DNA from: Leptidea sinapis
Taxonomy: Eukaryota; Arthropoda; Insecta; Lepidoptera; Pieridae
Assembly (NCBI RefSeq): GCF_905404315.1
Contig: NC_066287.1
Span: forward strand, 10,664,001 to 10,728,000
DNA length: 64,000 nucleotides
Direction: 5' to 3'
Shown here one piece after another: positions 52,673-63,470 of the stretch. Both the position numbers and the translations under genes were made by a program. Each line of letters begins with the position of its first letter. Within the stretch, counting starts at the first letter, position 1. The notes beneath the pieces are model-generated. The model made no database searches. It was given only the letters and a program-made list of their open reading frames with translations, and had not been told where the DNA came from.

Positions 52673-52883
52673 CGTTTATACGTCTGAGATGGCTGTGAAA
52701 ACGTCGAAAAAAATTGAGTTTAGAACTTACTTTTATTTTGAAACATTCAAGCACACTAACACAAAATGTCATACATATCGCGAGTGTAAGACGTAGCTTG
52801 TCACGCACAATATAGTAATTTTCCTCTCCTGTTTTTATCGGTTGTCTAACAGCAAGAGACTCTATCTATCTAGACGTATCAAT
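52673..52883 (-). mobile_element. MITE H, complete
   Basis: The reverse of 10657-10868, including 'cacaaaatgtcatacatatc' and 'atcggttgtctaacagcaag'. Full length with both TIRs. Confidence 0.85.
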
Positions 52884-52999
52884 TATGAAAGGTTTTACTA
52901 TTCATTGCACTATATTACTCTAGCTTTACAGTACTACTTCAAAAGGTTTAGTTTTTTTTAGTTTTCTCGGTAGGTTCGTGTTATCGAGTAGATAGGATA

Positions 53000-53232
53000 G
53001 CATCCCAGGAAATGTACAAAACAAATGTATTATGAAATTCAACAGAATTGTTAAAAACGTTTGTGTGGTAAAGGTTAGTATAACATAAATGACTTTCCTA
53101 ATGATACCACAGATTTATTGCACAACATAGTATCAAATTGTAACTAAAAAGCCCGCTGAGTTTCTTGCGCCCGTTCTTCTCAGGTCTGAGTCATACTATT
53201 TCGAATGGGTGCTAGTTTTTCGACGTATAATA
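53000..53232 (+). mobile_element. LINE-C 3' end
   Basis: From 'catcccaggaaatgtacaaa' through 'tttgtgtggtaaaggttag' to 'aaagcccgctgagtttcttg' and 'cgaatgggtgctagttttt'. Only the last codons and UTR remain. Confidence 0.75.
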
Positions 53233-53304
53233 AGAGTCTTATTTTTAATTTGAATTACAATATTAATTTTTTTTGTTGATTTCATTGTATGTTGGCATTT
53301 TAAA

Positions 53305-53394
53305 CTAGCCGCGGACCCGCGACTTCGATTGGGTTTCACGTTATGCTTTTGTAATATATTTAACTAAGTTTTAATATTTATTTACTAGCCGATA
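53305..53394 (-). mobile_element. Helitron 3' end fragment
   Basis: 'ctagccgcggacccgcgac' in A/T context is the reverse of a GC-rich Helitron 3' end. It is truncated about 90 bp in, where the next Helitron starts. Confidence 0.6.
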
Positions 53395-53596
53395 CCCGCG
53401 GCATCGTACGTGTACACACATCACTGACATGAAAATAGCTGTTTCTTAAAAACTTTAATAACTTTTTATTAGATGACCATATCCCCATATTTTTTTTTAA
53501 ATAAGAGCCAAGTGTGAAGACTTAATTGAAATCTATCCAGTAGTTTATCTCTAATGCGCGCACAAACGAAAACCCCTATTTTATTTATATAGATGA
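53395..53596 (-). mobile_element. Non-autonomous Helitron, complete
   Basis: The plus strand runs 'ctagccgatacccgcggc' to 'ttatttatatagatga'. In reverse it starts TCATC and ends CTAG with a GC-rich hairpin region, 202 bp, with no TSD. Confidence 0.75.
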
Positions 53597-55830
53597 CTAG
53601 AGATAATCCATCATCATATTTGTAAAATTGAGCCAGCCTTCATTCTAACACTGATTTCAAATAAAATCAAAGAAAGTAATAAAAATGACACATGTGAATG
53701 TCAAAGATATGCATTTAACCATTCACCACTACCGACAAAGTTATAAGATTATAATAACATATTGCCACTCTTTTAAATCCATTTTTAAATGTAAATAAGT
53801 TTAAATACAATCTATAAGCAAGGACGCCATAAAATACTCAAACGCTTAAATGTAGGTACTAAGAATGTGAAAAAATAAAAAAAAATGTGAGAAAATCATT
53901 AAAAAAATTCAAGAGATATTGAGTGCAGTGTCTTACTTCCAAGAACGAGCTGTTAAAAGTAGCCAGAGACTACATAATTCTTATGACAAAAAAATTGGTT
54001 TCAGATTTTGCACAGAGTCGTTATTTCATTTTTCAAATCTTACTCTTATTTAGATTTTGTTCTGTTCTACCGTTCAACTGTTTCTACCGTTTTGAAGATT
54101 AGCCAGAACAAATAGAGAGACAAAAATGAGTAAGTATACTGGAATATGTTTCATATGAACAGTAATTAACGTAAATTATCATGTTTGGCAAAGTCTATTT
54201 TACTATAGAGAATGTCCTGTGTAATATAATTTAATTCTACATGCAACACGACATTTATTTGAACCGATTTTAATCTAAAAGTGCACATATACTGACGTAC
54301 CTATTAATTGCTCATATCCGTAGGTATGCTTTAGAAAACTGAAGACTTATTTAATTAAGAAGTTAATGCATTCTTTGTAAATTTATCAATGTGGAATAAT
54401 AAATGATAACCCTGCCTTAAGATATTTATAAAAAGTATAAGATCAATTACAATCATTTTCGAAGCTATTCCCAATTTCGAAGAATAAAAATCACAGACAC
54501 GCGTGTCGCTGGGTCGTTGAACTCACGTGGAACCACCCTAATTTCACATCAGTTGTCCCTCTCCGATGCGGGCGTGATCGATATAACTGTTCCTTTCACA
54601 CCAGTCATTCTCACGTGCGCCCGCGCAGCATACGCGTCTATCAAAACCTCTATGACACTAGACTCATAGATAAGGCTATTGCATAAACAGGTACATTTAT
54701 GTAAATTATTAATCGTTTTATTTAAAACATACAATGTTATAACTTTATCTCGAGCTCTATCAGCATATTTACACAATTAATATATAAATATTTTTGTACT
54801 GTACCATTCTGTAATAAATTACATTATTTAATTAACACACAACAATAGCTAATATTGTTGAGAGGGCTACAACAATAAAGATTTGTGTTTTATGATAATT
54901 TTAACGCCGCAAACATATAATTTAAGGACATTTTTCGTGTCTAATACTTACCTACGTAGATTTAATATTAAATCTCAAATACCTACATGTAATTCAGTTA
55001 AGTATTTTATTATTTAAAACCTCTTTGCTCTTAAGCATTCTATAGTTTATGGTCAATAATTTAAACTACATTTCAATTCGAATGATATTATCAACAGTTT
55101 TATTATTCCAACTGAAGGACTATCATCCATGGCCATGAAAAAAAAATGACAATCTCAATACAAAACAGGAGAAGGTGTCGTGTATTCATAATGTATTATA
55201 AGTATTAAGTTTGTGTATCATGTATCCGGATTTAAACAAACTATTTTAGTATCCCAGGTGTCTAAAACAGAAATATCCAGTTTCCGATAAATTCTTAATT
55301 AAATTTTATGAAATCTCGGTCTCGATCTAATCATTCCGTCTCTTTCTAGTTCACACAGCCTCTCGCTCAGTGGAAAGTAGGAGAAAAGGAGCACACTTTT
55401 TTCTATCAATTGCTTGGTTTTATGTTTTTTGGCTCTCAAGTCATCGTCTGTCTGTGAATACGAGCATCTGTAGTTTACTGTGTTAATTGAATGTTAAGAC
55501 GTAATTTGTAATTTGCTTGTACAATGAACAGTAATAATAGTCTGGAATTGAGCTTACGATAAAAAAAATAACTTTCTATATTATATGTTGTTCGTTCGTT
55601 CATAAAGGTTATATTTGTATTAGTGTATTTATTGGCTCTTTAAACTTTTGTATTTTTTTTTTAATAAGTCTTAAAACTTCACTATGTAATAAGCATCGTT
55701 AGGAACTATTTTGGCTAGTGTAATATTTATCGATTATCATACCTTTATGTAATATAAATAGCTGTAAGTTTCTTTATACAAATAAATAACTTTGTAGAAA
55801 TGCGACGGAGTGAGTTCTAAATAAATAACT
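53597..55830. other. Long AT-rich spacer
   Basis: About 2.2 kb without recognised repeats or genes. Positions 54495-54660 are GC-richer with clean, repeat-free sequence. Its 75-codon minus-strand frame (54549-54776) has no domain. If a host exon or enhancer exists in the right half, this is one candidate place. Confidence 0.4.
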
Positions 55831-56016
55831 TTTTAAGGATTAAAACACGTGTAATTGTAGCTGTGTTTTAACATTACTTTTGGCGGGGCCTGAAAACGTG
55901 CTCTGAAAAAGTCACGAAACGTCGGGCTACATAAAATAATAACAAAATTGTAAATTTTTACGCAAAAACTAAAGTTAAAACATAGTTACAATTACACGTG
56001 TCTGAATCCTTTAAAA
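55831..56016. mobile_element. Inverted-repeat element with hammerhead-like core
   Basis: The arms 'aaggat..acacgtgtaattgta' (from 55831) and the reverse near 55986-56016 are inverted over about 35 bp. The centre at 55890-55920 has 'ctgaaaa', a short gtg/cac stem and 'gaaac'. It resembles the repeat at 63333-63470. The class is uncertain; a Penelope-like or MITE origin is possible. Confidence 0.55.
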
Positions 56017-56292
56017 AGTGTTTAATTTAAATGTGGAACCTGCGAAAAAAAAGAATATGGGTGTAATCTTTACGCGCGATTGAAATAAAACTTAATAAAA
56101 TGTTATTGACCATCAAAGCATGTCACAAATGACAGAAAATTCAACATGGCGCGGTAATCAAAAATAGTGACGACATTGCTATTTTCTCTAATGCGTCGAT
56201 AAAGAAGTTTCACTTCATTTTTTTTTAAATAAAATAGGTAAATAGTGACACCTCCTTTGTTGTGCCGCTAAATATCTACAACGCCGTCTCGT
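56017..56292. other. Short spacer
   Basis: Nothing recognised. Confidence 0.5.
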
Positions 56293-56430
56293 AAGTAAGT
56301 AAGTAAGATCTTTATTCACTTTAGTCACTAAAATATGCAAGGGTTGTCATAAGCACTGGCTATATGAAAAATTAACGTATATCACCGATATGTGTCCAGC
56401 TGTGGACATCTTTCAGCTGAAATGATGATG
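56293..56430. mobile_element. LINE tail plus LINE-R end remnant
   Basis: (GTAA)n with 'gatctttattcact' (56293-56325) is a LINE tail in reverse. Positions 56391-56430 ('gtgtccagctgtggacatc', 'cagctgaaatgatgatgat') are the LINE-R terminus on the plus strand. Confidence 0.6.
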
Positions 56431-57762
56431 ATTATTTATTTATTTATTTATTAATTAGCATCACCAACATAATAATCACTAACCAATTACATTGAAATAT
56501 ATAAGACCATTACTTATTTTCTTGCTAAAGCATAACACAATTTGATTCATCTAAAACAGAGTTTTATTTTATTAAATACAGTTAAGTTTTACATAACAAA
56601 TATGACTATGATCTAATTAGGTAGGTACTAACCTAAACAGAGAATCGACAATTAAATGTTCATGCTTTACTATTCCAATTTTAAAAACTTAAATCGTCTT
56701 TTGCACTTTTAAACTGAAGCAAATTAACAAACACAACTGAGTTTTAAAGAAGTTTAAAAAAACTTTTGTAATCTAATTAACGACGTTTTTACATTCTCCT
56801 CACTGGTGGCTCAAATGTCAATGTCTGTGTCAAAGTCAACACAAAGCTTAGAAATATAATTCTGAATAAGTCTAAGTCTAAGTGTTATTGCACTTACAGG
56901 CAACAACCACATGCAAGTAAAACATACATAATTTTTTAATTTTAACAACATAAGAAATAATACTAAGATCAAATATAATACAATTATATAATAAGATACA
57001 ATACAATTAAAAATAAAAATGAACAAAACTTATTTTACTTAAATACGGCAGAACTAAAATATTACATTAAATGAATAATTTTTGTTGAGCAGCAAATTAT
57101 ATTTCTGTCTAGCAACATATCAATTTCCGAAGTTTATACCGAAAAGCAGAGAGCTTATCATTAAAAATGTCTATAGTTCGATCAACTTTCGGAAGGCTAT
57201 TATAAGTGCGAACAATTCTATTAAGAGTACGAAAGTGACCTAGGTTAGACTTATTATGAAGGGTTTATTGTATATTTCAGACATAACTTTGGTTTTTTTT
57301 TTCTGTCAACGAAACAAGACATGTTTCTGTATTGCACGATTTATAGAGTGAATCTTTTTATAATTTATATGTCACGTTATCATAACCAATGCCTTTATAA
57401 TGACTAAACAGGAAGGGAACCAACAAACGCATCTACTTCATAATAAATCACTCGGAGAGGACTAACTTTGTAACACTGACTCATGTAAATAAATAAATAT
57501 TATTTTATTTATAAGAATTGAAGCAATTATGTTCTATTAGTTCTTAAGACAACCCCTTTCTTTATATAACTGTTCTATCAATGAATACACTGGATTCTTT
57601 TTGATTATATGTGCCATTAATACACCTCCAGGAACTTATTGGTAATAGAACCTTATCACTCTTGACGGCACGGTTTAAGACTACTTGATGCCTTAAAATA
57701 CGCATGTTCTCAATCCACTAGTAAACTAGTACTTTTTTTTATATAATAAAATATAAGAAAAG
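56431..57762. other. AT-rich spacer
   Basis: About 1.3 kb with no recognised gene. The 71-codon minus-strand frame (56811-57026) is hydrophobic by AT bias. Confidence 0.45.
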
Positions 57763-57963
57763 CTCATTCCACAAGCTTCCTTGTGCGGTGTTTCGGGGAC
57801 GATTCGATATGGATACCTTCAAAAAAGGGCGTACACCTTCCTTAAAGGCCGACAACGCTCCTGTGATTCCTTTGGTGTTGCAAGAGTATGTGTGCTGCGG
57901 TGATCACTAAACACAAGGTAGGTACTGGTGACTGTAGTTTGTCCTCCTTTTCCATAAAAAAAG
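57763..57963 (+). pseudogene. LINE-B 3' end fragment
   Basis: From 'ctcattccacaagcttcc' through 'gtgcggtgtttcggggacg' to 'ctccttttccataaaaaaag'. Its poly(A) is intact. The coding part covers only about 30 codons. Confidence 0.8.
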
Positions 57964-58741
57964 ATTCCATAGTTGATAGTACATACTTAAATTGGTTGAC
58001 TCTACCTTTTACGCCAGCAACGCGTTTGTGTAATACTGCTTTTACACAATTATTAAGCCTTTAATCTTGTCGCGAAAACATAAAACAGCTATAAAACGAT
58101 AATAAACCTAGCTCTATAGAGCCATACGCATGTACCAACACTATCCTGCAATCAAGGTATGCATGAAAGTACAGACGTTATTGCTAAAAATAATTACAGG
58201 TAAGTGAAAAGAGATGAGTAACAATATCAGTTTTACGGCGAACTATTCAGTTATAACTTAATGTTAATTGAAAAACGTTCGTATCCACAAACATCACATT
58301 TTAAGGAATTCGTGTTTAAAGTTTAATAAGTAATAGTTTATTCCATACATGTGGGTTGGGCTACTAGTCATGATGTCATTTAATGACAGTAGGTCTGTCT
58401 GTTAATATGAATCACGTGACCAGTTTTGTGTTCTTAAATCAATTTCGACATGATTGTGGTTTGGAACGTTTTTCTGGAATTACGTGCAATTTTGGATCAG
58501 AGACTCATGTCATGTTACGTTACCTTGACATCCGTCAAGCAGTGAGTTTGGATACGGTACTATTGATTGGTGTGTCTTGAAGTGGTTGATCTACGTCACT
58601 AATATGGCAACCTTTCCCCATCTTATCGTGCGGAATTAGTGTTCGATGTATTTTAGAACATTATTCTCGTGTATTTCATGTAAAAAAATATGGGATTGAT
58701 TTTTGAATTGATTTTATTGTTGTGATCCCTTCATACTGTTT
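57964..58741. other. Unassigned spacer
   Basis: A 65-codon frame at 58383-58580 has no domain. Positions 58596-58635 share a short block with 26785-26824. Confidence 0.45.
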
Positions 58742-59030
58742 TATTTTTTTTTATGACAATAATAGACGAGACAAGTATTACGTTCAGCTGATGGTAATTG
58801 ATACGCCCTGCCCATTGCAATGCAGTGCCGCTCAGGATTCTTGAAAAACCCAAAAATTCTGAGCGGCACTACAATTATTGCGCTCGTCACCTTGAGACAT
58901 AAAATGTTAAGTTTCATTTGCCCAATAATTTTACTAGCTACGGCGCCCTTCAGACCGAAACACAATAAAGCCCTCACATTAGGTTCTGCTTTACGGCAGA
59001 AATAGGCGCCGTTGAGTTACCCATAATGTA
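58742..59030 (-). mobile_element. Repeat A, slightly 5'-truncated
   Basis: T-run at 58742-58752. The second hairpin is perfect (gtgccgctcag / ctgagcggcac). The outer pair is perfect on both sides (acggcgcc / ggcgccgt) while the inner hairpin is deleted. It ends at 'acccataatgta', lacking the first 35 or so bp. Confidence 0.9.
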
Positions 59031-59278
59031 AGTACATAACTTTCTTGATTATTGTTGTCGGATTTGAATACTACGCCTCGATTTGCGGCTAATTTATTCA
59101 ACTGTTTAAGCATATTTTGTAGTTCTTAGCACTTGCAAAAACAAAAATATATCAAAAAAGCAAAACAGGGACACAGATAATTTAATAATTTGGAATAATA
59201 ATTATAAGAAAATTAAATTGGAAATCTTTTAAGATTTTACTCTAGGGTTAAAAACCAAGGACAAGATCGTCGAGAACG
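59031..59278. other. Short spacer
   Basis: Nothing recognised. Confidence 0.5.
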
Positions 59279-59692
59279 TTGATATGGAGAAAAGAGCCTC
59301 GAATGTTTCCAAAAATGTTACTTTTTAATAACTTTGACCGCGTGCAACGTAGAGCTGCTCGAATTATCGGGGACCTAGTACTCTGTGAACAGCTAGATTA
59401 CTTGGCGTTGCGAAAAGATGTCGCTTCATTGTGTGTCTTCTACCGCATCTATCACGGGGAGTGTTCCGAAGAGCTGTTTCACCTGATTCCTGCCTCCGAA
59501 TTCCACCTTCGTACGACACGCCATAAATTCGGATATCATCCCCACCATCTTGATGTGACGTGTTCCTACACATTGCGGTTTGCATGGAACTTTCTTCCAC
59601 GTACCACCATGCTGCGGAATGAACTTCCTTGTGCGGTGTTTCCAGGACGACACGACATTGGTACCTTCGAAAAAGCGCTTGAAATTTTCTAA
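59279..59692 (+). pseudogene. LINE-B reverse-transcriptase C-terminus, open frame
   Basis: A 137-codon open frame. From residue 17 or so it matches the C-terminal region of a Jockey-type reverse transcriptase: 'RVQRRAARIIG', 'LALRKDVASLCVFYRIYHGE', 'RTTRHKFGYHPHHLDV', 'FLPRTTMLRNELPCAVFPGR', ending 'TFEKALEIF'. This is the part after the polymerase domain, and the polymerase Y/F-x-D-D motif is not included. The first 15 residues are unrelated flanking sequence, so the ATG at 59279 is not a true start. The 3' UTR follows to about 59740 and ends in a (TG)n run instead of poly(A). It is the best-preserved LINE-B frame in the window but cannot act alone. Confidence 0.8.
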
Positions 59693-59740
59693 AAGGTGGC
59701 TACGCTCCTGTGATTCCTCTGGTGTTGCAGGCGAATGTGG

Positions 59741-59761
59741 GCGGTGTGTGTGTGTGTGTGT
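59741..59761 (+). repeat. (GT)n microsatellite
   Basis: About ten GT units directly at the end of the LINE-B UTR, in place of its usual 'gatcactt' continuation. Confidence 0.85.
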
Positions 59762-60015
59762 GGAATAGATCATTTATGTGATAGTTCACTCAACGCTTAG
59801 GATCTGCTTAAGATTTACTATTTGATTGTACCATAACACCACAGCATAGATTGAACCAATGACCCATCGTTTGCAAGTAAGATAAGATCAAAAACTCGAC
59901 CGAGAAGTCAATAAACTCATAGTACAAAAGGTTACTATCAAATTAATTGAATGAAAATAAGTCACAGATAACTAATATTCCGTAACACATAATATATAAG
60001 TATACACTTGCTGTC
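59762..60015. other. Short spacer
   Basis: Nothing recognised. Confidence 0.5.
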
Positions 60016-60480
60016 TTATAGCCATATACATCATCGGATTTGGTACGGCCGAACGGACCATCGGACGCGGTCACGTAGCAGACCATATTCGATGGTATTT
60101 TTTAATGAAAATAAGGGAGGAGACGAGCAGGACGTTCGGCTGATGGTAATTGATACACCCTGCCGATTACAATGCAGTGCAAACCCAAAAGTTCTGAGCA
60201 GCACTACAATTGCGCTCGTCACCTTAAGATGTTAAGTCTTATTTACCCAGTAATTTCACTAGTTACGGCGCCCTTCACACCAAAACACAGTAATGTTTAC
60301 ACATTACTACTTCACGCCAGAAATAGGCGCCGTTGTGGTACCCATAATCTAGCCGGCATCCTGTGCAAAGGAGCCTCCCAATGGTATTAATCGAAATTCG
60401 AATCATCAAATCTGGTCCTCTCTCAGACCGCGTTGATGGTTCGGACGGACCAAATTGGACCATGTGTGTAGGCTGTTATT
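60016..60480. mobile_element. MITE M split by repeat A
   Basis: The left end 60016-60096 ('gatttggtacggccgaac', 'gaccatattcgatggtat') and right end 60384-60480 (reverse: 'aatttggtccgtccgaacc') are the M TIRs. The interior present at 23.9-24.5 kb is mostly missing here. Confidence 0.75.
60097..60383 (-). mobile_element. Repeat A inserted in MITE M
   Basis: An 8-bp repeat atggtatt lies at 60092-60099 and 60381-60388, though part of it overlaps the family's own terminal 'ctggta'. This leaves a TSD of about 5-8 bp. The left arm of the second hairpin is deleted. Confidence 0.85.
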
Positions 60481-60489
60481 AATAAACGC

Positions 60490-60620
60490 AATGTAAAGTT
60501 ACTCCAAGTTTGAAATAACTTCTCCCTGTCATGTAATTCTGTACTGACAAAGTTAACATAATGACAAAAAGTTTTAAATTTGGAATAACTTTACTACGCG
60601 TTTCTCAACACAGTTGAGGT
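60490..60620 (+). repeat. Repeat L
   Basis: It shares 'ctccctgtcatgtaatt' with 740-812 and 'gttttaaatttggaataac' with about 12855-12885. It is the longest of the three pieces. Class unknown. Confidence 0.6.
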
Positions 60621-60947
60621 TTGCGGTTCAATTATCGCAACGGCGCCGTTTGCTATTCAATTAAGATGTGCGATCGGCATAATGTTAGTAGCTAGGTGAC
60701 TTGTGGGAGCAATTCTCGCGCGACCTTGCCGTGTGGGAGACAAGCTAGAAATCAAACACGCTTACGCAATACTACCACCTCGGATTCGGATCAAGCCGCC
60801 TGTTAATGTTATATCTCCGCCATTTTGTTGGTCCTCAAAACAGATTTTGGTGACGTCATTCCAAACAACAGTACAATAATTTTTAGGTACAGCGCAATAT
60901 AGTAATAGAAGGAAGGAAAATGGAAATTATGGAAAAAACAATGCAAC
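60621..60947. other. Unassigned spacer
   Basis: Somewhat GC-richer between 60640 and 60800. No gene frame. Confidence 0.45.
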
Positions 60948-61170
60948 TAAATGGCGTTGGACAGGACATGTGATAAAAAGCAAACAGGATAAATGGACAA
61001 ATAGGACATTATAGAATAGATAAGATATGGAAAAAGAAATAGAGGGAGACAAAGGATACGATGGGAAAATGATTTCAAAAATATTGCTGGATCAACATGG
61101 AGAAGAACAACTTACGACAGGAAAATGTGGAAATATCTGGAGGAGGCCTATGTCGGCGGACAAGCGAGAA
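60948..61170 (+). pseudogene. RTE-type LINE C-terminal fragment (third family)
   Basis: The plus-strand frames give 'WRWTGHVIKSKQDKWT', then, after a frameshift, 'GRQRIRWENDFKNIAGSTWR' and 'RKMWKYLEEAYVGGQ' with a stop near 61170. The order GH-V, RGRQ-.RWEDD-.AG-.W-R-A-DR, W-LEEAYV is that of another RTE subfamily. The A-rich composition sets it apart from LINE-R. Confidence 0.75.
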
Positions 61171-61487
61171 ATGATTAACATAAGATAGTATATATCAGGT
61201 GTAATATAATTAAAATCATGTTGTATTACAGCCGACTGCGAAGTAGAGGTGAATTTGAATTTTTAATTTCAACTACTTTCAATTCAGGTTGGCCGAATAG
61301 TCTAAGATTTAAGCTCTGGTTCCCGAGGGGGAGTCATATGTTAATTGTCATCAGGGAAGATGCACGAGATTCTCAATTAAAAATTCAGAAGACAACTCAC
61401 TGGAAAGCCTCGACCACAAAATTGTTTAAGATATCTTGAAATAATCGAATATTTAATTACTTTGCTTATTATTTAAAAAAAACGAGT
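61171..61487. other. Unassigned spacer
   Basis: The 73-codon frame at 61218-61439 has no recognised domain. Confidence 0.45.
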
Positions 61488-61968
61488 GTGTCTCGGGATG
61501 CCCTCGTTTTTTTTAGAAGTGTAACTGAAAAGAAGTGATAACTTAAACTAATATAAGCTGAACTATTTAATATCAAATCAAATCAAAATCACTTTATTCG
61601 TGTAGGTCACGGAAATGACACTTATGTATGTAAAAAAATATCGAAATTGTTTAACTTGAGAAAATCTTAGATTATTACTTAAATTAAATTGGTATATTAT
61701 TGTGATAATGTAAGGAAAGGTTATTAATTAATAAAATGTTTTATTGATTAAAAAATATATTATTTTATTCTCGGTTACAATTCTTCAATATGTTCATTAT
61801 TAGAAAAATTATTAAATCCTATAAAAGTAACAATTGGTTAGAGTGAGAGAGTAGGAGCCTGCCTACCGCTACCGTATGCGTGATAGAAAGGGAAGCTAGA
61901 CAGACAGGCGCCGTAACGCGTTACGTTACGAAGCGGTTTACCCTCCCATTCGAAGTTATCACTTCAAA
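61488..61968 (+). mobile_element. Element E with a retroelement insert
   Basis: The terminal motifs 'gaagtgataactt' (61535) and 'aagttatcacttc' (ends 61968) are perfect inverses. Inside, 61567-61640 ('caaatcaaatcaaaatcac', 'ggtcacggaaatgacactt') is foreign and matches the reverse of 38395-38470. The rest aligns with 45040-45454. Confidence 0.75.
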
Positions 61969-62329
61969 AAGCAAATAGTATATTATATAGTAGTATTGCT
62001 GCGATCAACACTCTTTTTACCAATTCTGAGTCTGCGTGTCACGCAAAAAGCGCATCTAATACTAACGGCAGAAATATGTACGCCTACATTCTCTATAATA
62101 TAGTTTATACCACATATAATTTATTTAACGCCTTCTGATGGCATTTAAAAACCAATACATATATGGTCTAATGTTAATTTTTTCTGTGACTCACTTGAGT
62201 AGGCGAAGAGAAGATAAGGTTGGGCCCTAGTGTTTTCAAAAAGTCAAAGAAATATAGTACCTACAGGTAAGGGTTCACATAAACCACAATGTATGAGGCA
62301 ATAACAAACTACACAAATAAAACTGAAAA
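61969..62329. other. Unassigned spacer
   Basis: Nothing recognised. Confidence 0.5.
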
Positions 62330-62530
62330 CATGCAACTATGAACGATGCGGGACTCAAACCCGCGACCTCTCGCGTTCCGTGCTAGCGCTCTTTCCAACT
62401 GAGCCAACCATTCGAGTATCGTCATAAAAATTTGAATGCTTTGTTCAACTCTCACGTTGTGGCTTCATCAAATTCATAAAAAATTCAGATTTATTTGTGT
62501 AGTGAGGGTTATCACATTAAAACATAATAA
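62330..62530 (-). mobile_element. SINE-D, head and body
   Basis: The minus-strand tRNA-like head spans 62343-62415: B box 'gggtttgagtcccgc', anticodon-like arm with 'gctagcacggaacgcgag'. The body 'acaacgtgagagttgaacaa' and tail follow. The central part of the body, present at 36.4 kb, is deleted. Confidence 0.75.
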
Positions 62531-63332
62531 ATTCTTTAGAATAACAAATTACTTCTGAGTCAACTTTGAACTGTGTAAGAAGTGTCCAAAACATATTCTT
62601 TTCTTTGATAAACTCGATTGTAACTTACACATTTAATTAAACACTTTTTGGTATTTGTTGGTTTTTGCCAAAAACATCAGTCTACAGCAAATACCACCTT
62701 CAACAAATGGCGCTAAGCTTCATAATGACATCTATGAGAAATACTATTTTCATTTCTCATACTCGGAAAGTAATGTTATCTTGATCTGATTATTGGGTGG
62801 AAAATGCTGCTTCCCTCCATAGAGAGGGAAAAACTCATACAAATTACTTTCCACCCACCCACCTTAGGGCCGGAATGAACTTCAAAAATAGAACTGCTTT
62901 CAGCTGTGAAGAGTTTTATGTAAAAAACAACTAATTAAAAAAAATGCTGCGGCCATGCGACTTTCTAAACAGCCAGTGTGAACTTAGCACAAACTTCTTT
63001 GAGCGGAATAAGCCGCAACAATTACGCTGTGAGTTCCATATTTAAAATTTAAAAAGTCGACATAAATTGTCCTAATTTGACAATTAATTTTAAATAGGTA
63101 CTACTAGGTAATATTATGATATATTATCAATAAATAGTTTAGATAAACAACTAGTTTTATTTTCCTTATATTCGAAATGAAAAGTAAAGTGTTTAACACG
63201 GGTAAAATAATCAATCCCTACTCGGACTATAGCCGCCCTTGCTGCGCTCGGGCGTCTAAATACCTCGTGAATTGATTCTTTCGAGCCTTGGTTAACAATC
63301 TAGTATTAAACTCCTGTCAATCGCAGTCCCCC
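62531..63332. other. Unassigned spacer
   Basis: An imperfect hairpin at about 62795-62857 pairs 'gggtggaaa' with 'tttccaccc' and, inside, 'ttccctc' with 'gagggaa'. No gene was recognised. Confidence 0.45.
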
Positions 63333-63470
63333 CTGAAAACGAAACGTCGGGCTCTGAGAAGGTCACGAAACGTCGAATTAGATAAAATAATAATTAAAAT
63401 GTAACTTTTACGCAAAAACTAATGTATAAACAGTTACAATTACAAGCGTATTTAAATATCCAAAACACTT
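63333..63470. mobile_element. Repeat with doubled gaaacgtcg motif
   Basis: 'gaaacgtcg' occurs at about 63340 and 63367, the second after 'ctctgagaaggtcac'. The right part 'cgcaaaaactaatgtataaa' and 'cagttacaattaca' matches the right half of 55831-56016. The left inverted arm is not evident. Confidence 0.55.

Noticed and set aside
61478..61520. Second terminator-like hairpin (aaaaacgag / ctcgttttt)
   Set aside because: It lies at the outer edge of element E and is better explained as part of that repeat.
62343..62415. Functional tRNA gene on the minus strand
   Set aside because: Same SINE-D context, with body and tail attached.
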